Assembly: GCA_026394025.1 (NCBI GenBank)
Contig: JAPKZC010000769.1
Span: 1 to 5,453 of the forward strand
From: Candidatus Solibacter sp.
GTDB lineage: Bacteria > Acidobacteriota > Terriglobia > Bryobacterales > Bryobacteraceae
Reading direction: 5' to 3'
DNA: 5,453 nt
Below, one piece after another: positions 4,285 to 5,453 of this stretch; position 1 is the first letter of the stretch, and every line of letters begins with the position of its first letter. Made by a program: the position numbers and the translations under genes. Below the pieces are notes generated by a model that was not told the origin of the DNA, made no database searches, and was given only the letters and a program-made list of their open reading frames with translations.

Positions 4285-4909
4285 TTGACGCGTGTCCTGG
4301 TGATTCACAGGGACCCGGCGGAAGCTGCCGAACGGGCATCGCGATTGCGCATGCTGGGATTCGAGGCGGCCGCCTATATGAGCCTCGGAGCGCGCGGGTT
4401 CCGCGGCATCCGCCAGGACCCGCCGCATGCCGTCCTGATCGACCTGACCCGGCTGCCCTCGTACGGCAAGCTCATGGGAGTTCTTCTCCGTCAGCAGAAA
4501 TCGTTGGGTTCCATCCCTCTGGTGTTCGTGGAAGGCGACCCGGAGAAGACCGCGCAGGTGCGGGCGATCTTGCCCGACGCGGTCTACAGCACCTGGGCGA
4601 AGGTTGAGACGGCGATCCCGAGGGCGATCCGCCAGGCGCCGCGGGAAGCCACGCCGCCGCGCGACGCGGGCACGCCGTTATTGACCAAGCTCGGCATCGG
4701 CGAGGCGTCCCGTGTGGCCGTGCTGCACGCTCCGGAGGAGTTCGAACTGCCGGGCGTTCGCACGCAGAAGCAGGTAGGCGAAGCCGAGCGATTTGACGCT
4801 GCCGCGGATTCGCCAGATGGCGTCGGCATACGGGCTAGTGGACTACAAGGTGTGCGCGGTGGATGAGACGTGGTCCGGGACGACGCTGGGGAAGCGGCGC
4901 GGCGCATAA
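4285..4909 (+). pseudogene. Degenerate receiver fused to a broken DUF3052-like domain
   Basis: The open frame from TTG 4285 runs 193 codons to TGA at 4864-4866. Residues 3-115 have a receiver-like fold pattern (RVLVIHRDPAEAAERA, then AVLIDLTRLPS, then IPLVFVEGDPEK) but lack the acidic pair and the Thr of true receivers; Asp53 and Lys106 may remain. From residue 134, KLGIGEASRVAVLHAPEEFEL matches the start of the domain commonly annotated as DUF3052. The end of that domain, including SDLT and YGLVDYKVCAVDETWSG, is present only in the +1 frame, open from 4778 to a TAA at 4907-4909; a TAG at 4775-4777 blocks that frame further upstream. The middle of the domain, roughly 55-65 residues including the usual Trp-Pro-Lys region, is missing. 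So there is both an internal deletion and a frameshift near 4778-4800. Either the gene is decaying, or there is an assembly error. The product's role is unknown. Confidence 0.75.
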
Positions 4910-4941
4910 AAAAGCCGCGCCCCCTTTTCGGGGAGCGCGGC
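4908..4941 (-). terminator. Intrinsic terminator of groL
   Basis: Read on the minus strand, GCCGCGC (4941-4935) pairs with GCGCGGC (4920-4914). After one bulged base, CCCC (4933-4930) pairs with GGGG (4924-4921) around a 5-nt loop. Six T residues follow (4913-4908). It begins 24 nt downstream of the groL stop and abuts the last codons of the convergent broken gene. The plus direction has no T-tract after the hairpin, so it appears specific to groL. Confidence 0.88.
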
Positions 4942-4965
4942 CAAGTATCACTGAAGGGGTGGTGC

Positions 4966-5453
4966 TTAGTAATCCATCTCGGGGCCGTGTCCGCCGGGAC
5001 CGCCGCCGGGGGCGGACTTCTTCTCGGGGATCTCGGCGACCATGGCTTCGGTGGTCAGCATCAGGCCGGCGATGGACGCGGCGTGCTGCAGGGCCGAGCG
5101 GGTCACTTTGGTCGGATCGATGACGCCGGCCGCTACCAGGTCTTCGTAGGTATCGGTGGCGGCATTGTAGCCGAAGTTGGGGTTCTCGTTCATGCGGACC
5201 TTATCGACGACGATGGCGCCTTCGGTGCCGGAGTTGGAGACGATCTGGCGGAGGGGCTCTTCGCAGGCGCGCTTCACAATGGTGACGCCAATCTGCTCGT
5301 CGCCATCCACCTTGAAATCGGCCAGGGCCTTGCCGGCGCGCAACAGGGCGACGCCGCCGCCGGGGACGATGCCTTCCTCAACCGCGGCGCGGGTGGCATG
5401 GAGGGCATCTTCCACGCGGGCCTTCTTTTCCTTCATTTCGGTTTCGGTGGCGG
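4966..5453 (-). CDS. groL: Chaperonin GroEL (60 kDa), C-terminal part; 5' end outside window
   Basis: The last 161 residues of the GroEL chaperonin, the ATP-driven double-ring folding chamber that works with GroES. The visible part runs from the intermediate domain through the second half of the equatorial domain. Landmarks are EMKEKKARVEDALHATRAA, containing the Asp equivalent to the catalytic Asp398 of E. coli GroEL; EEGIVPGGGVALL; the equatorial stretch NFGYNAATDTYEDLVAAGVI; DPTKVTRSALQHAASIAGLM with TTEAMVAEIPEKK; and a flexible Gly-rich tail ending GGHGPEMDY. The frame is open to the window edge, so the ATG at 5436-5434 is internal, not the start. It is followed by a strong terminator and faces the broken receiver gene convergently. 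No groS is seen, as it would lie upstream outside the window. Whether this is the only groL copy is unknown. Confidence 0.98.
   Translation of the reverse strand, partial: ATETEMKEKKARVEDALHATRAAVEEGIVPGGGVALLRAGKALADFKVDGDEQIGVTIVKRACEEPLRQIVSNSGTEGAIVVDKVRMNENPNFGYNAATDTYEDLVAAGVIDPTKVTRSALQHAASIAGLMLTTEAMVAEIPEKKSAPGGGPGGHGPEMDY

Overview
The window is GC-rich bacterial DNA with six recognisable protein-coding loci plus one degraded gene. Gene content and protein style (a GroEL ending in PEMDY, a cold-shock protein next to a stand-alone IF-1, receiver-domain fusions, a lone Cas6, a VapBC-type module) fit a soil-type member of Acidobacteriota, perhaps Bryobacterales/Solibacter-like. This assignment is an inference from general resemblance; no rRNA or other marker is present.

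Layout. Bases 1-572 (minus strand) hold a toxin-antitoxin pair: a ribbon-helix-helix-like antitoxin, then a PIN-domain toxin whose TTG start overlaps the antitoxin stop by 4 nt; the toxin runs off the left edge. About 290 gene-free bases follow. Bases 862-1734 (minus) encode a RAMP-type Cas6 pre-crRNA endoribonuclease with no CRISPR array and no other cas gene in view. A divergent region (1735-1918) carries a TATAAT box, an 8-nt match to the enterobacterial cold-box core and a textbook intrinsic terminator hairpin, all upstream of a plus-strand pair: a CspA-family cold-shock protein (1919-2122) and translation initiation factor IF-1 (2195-2413). The two are separated by a 42-nt near-perfect hairpin.

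Bases 2607-4127 (plus) encode the most unusual protein: one Clp/Hsp100 D2-type AAA+ module fused at its C terminus to a complete response-regulator receiver domain. Its motor residues and its phosphorylation-site residues are all intact. Next come a structured, GC-rich leader (4201-4269) and a TTG-started gene (4285-4909) joining a degenerate receiver to a DUF3052-like domain. That second domain is internally shortened and ends in a different reading frame, so the locus looks like a pseudogene. The right edge carries the 3' third of groL (GroEL, minus strand), with its own intrinsic terminator filling the short space between the convergent genes.

Themes. The right two thirds is rich in RNA- and protein-quality-control functions: cold-shock RNA chaperone, IF-1, a Clp-like unfoldase with a phospho-switch, and GroEL. 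A plausible reading is a stress-response neighbourhood, with the Clp-receiver fusion as a candidate signal-controlled unfoldase. That idea is inference; the individual domain calls are directly readable from the translations.
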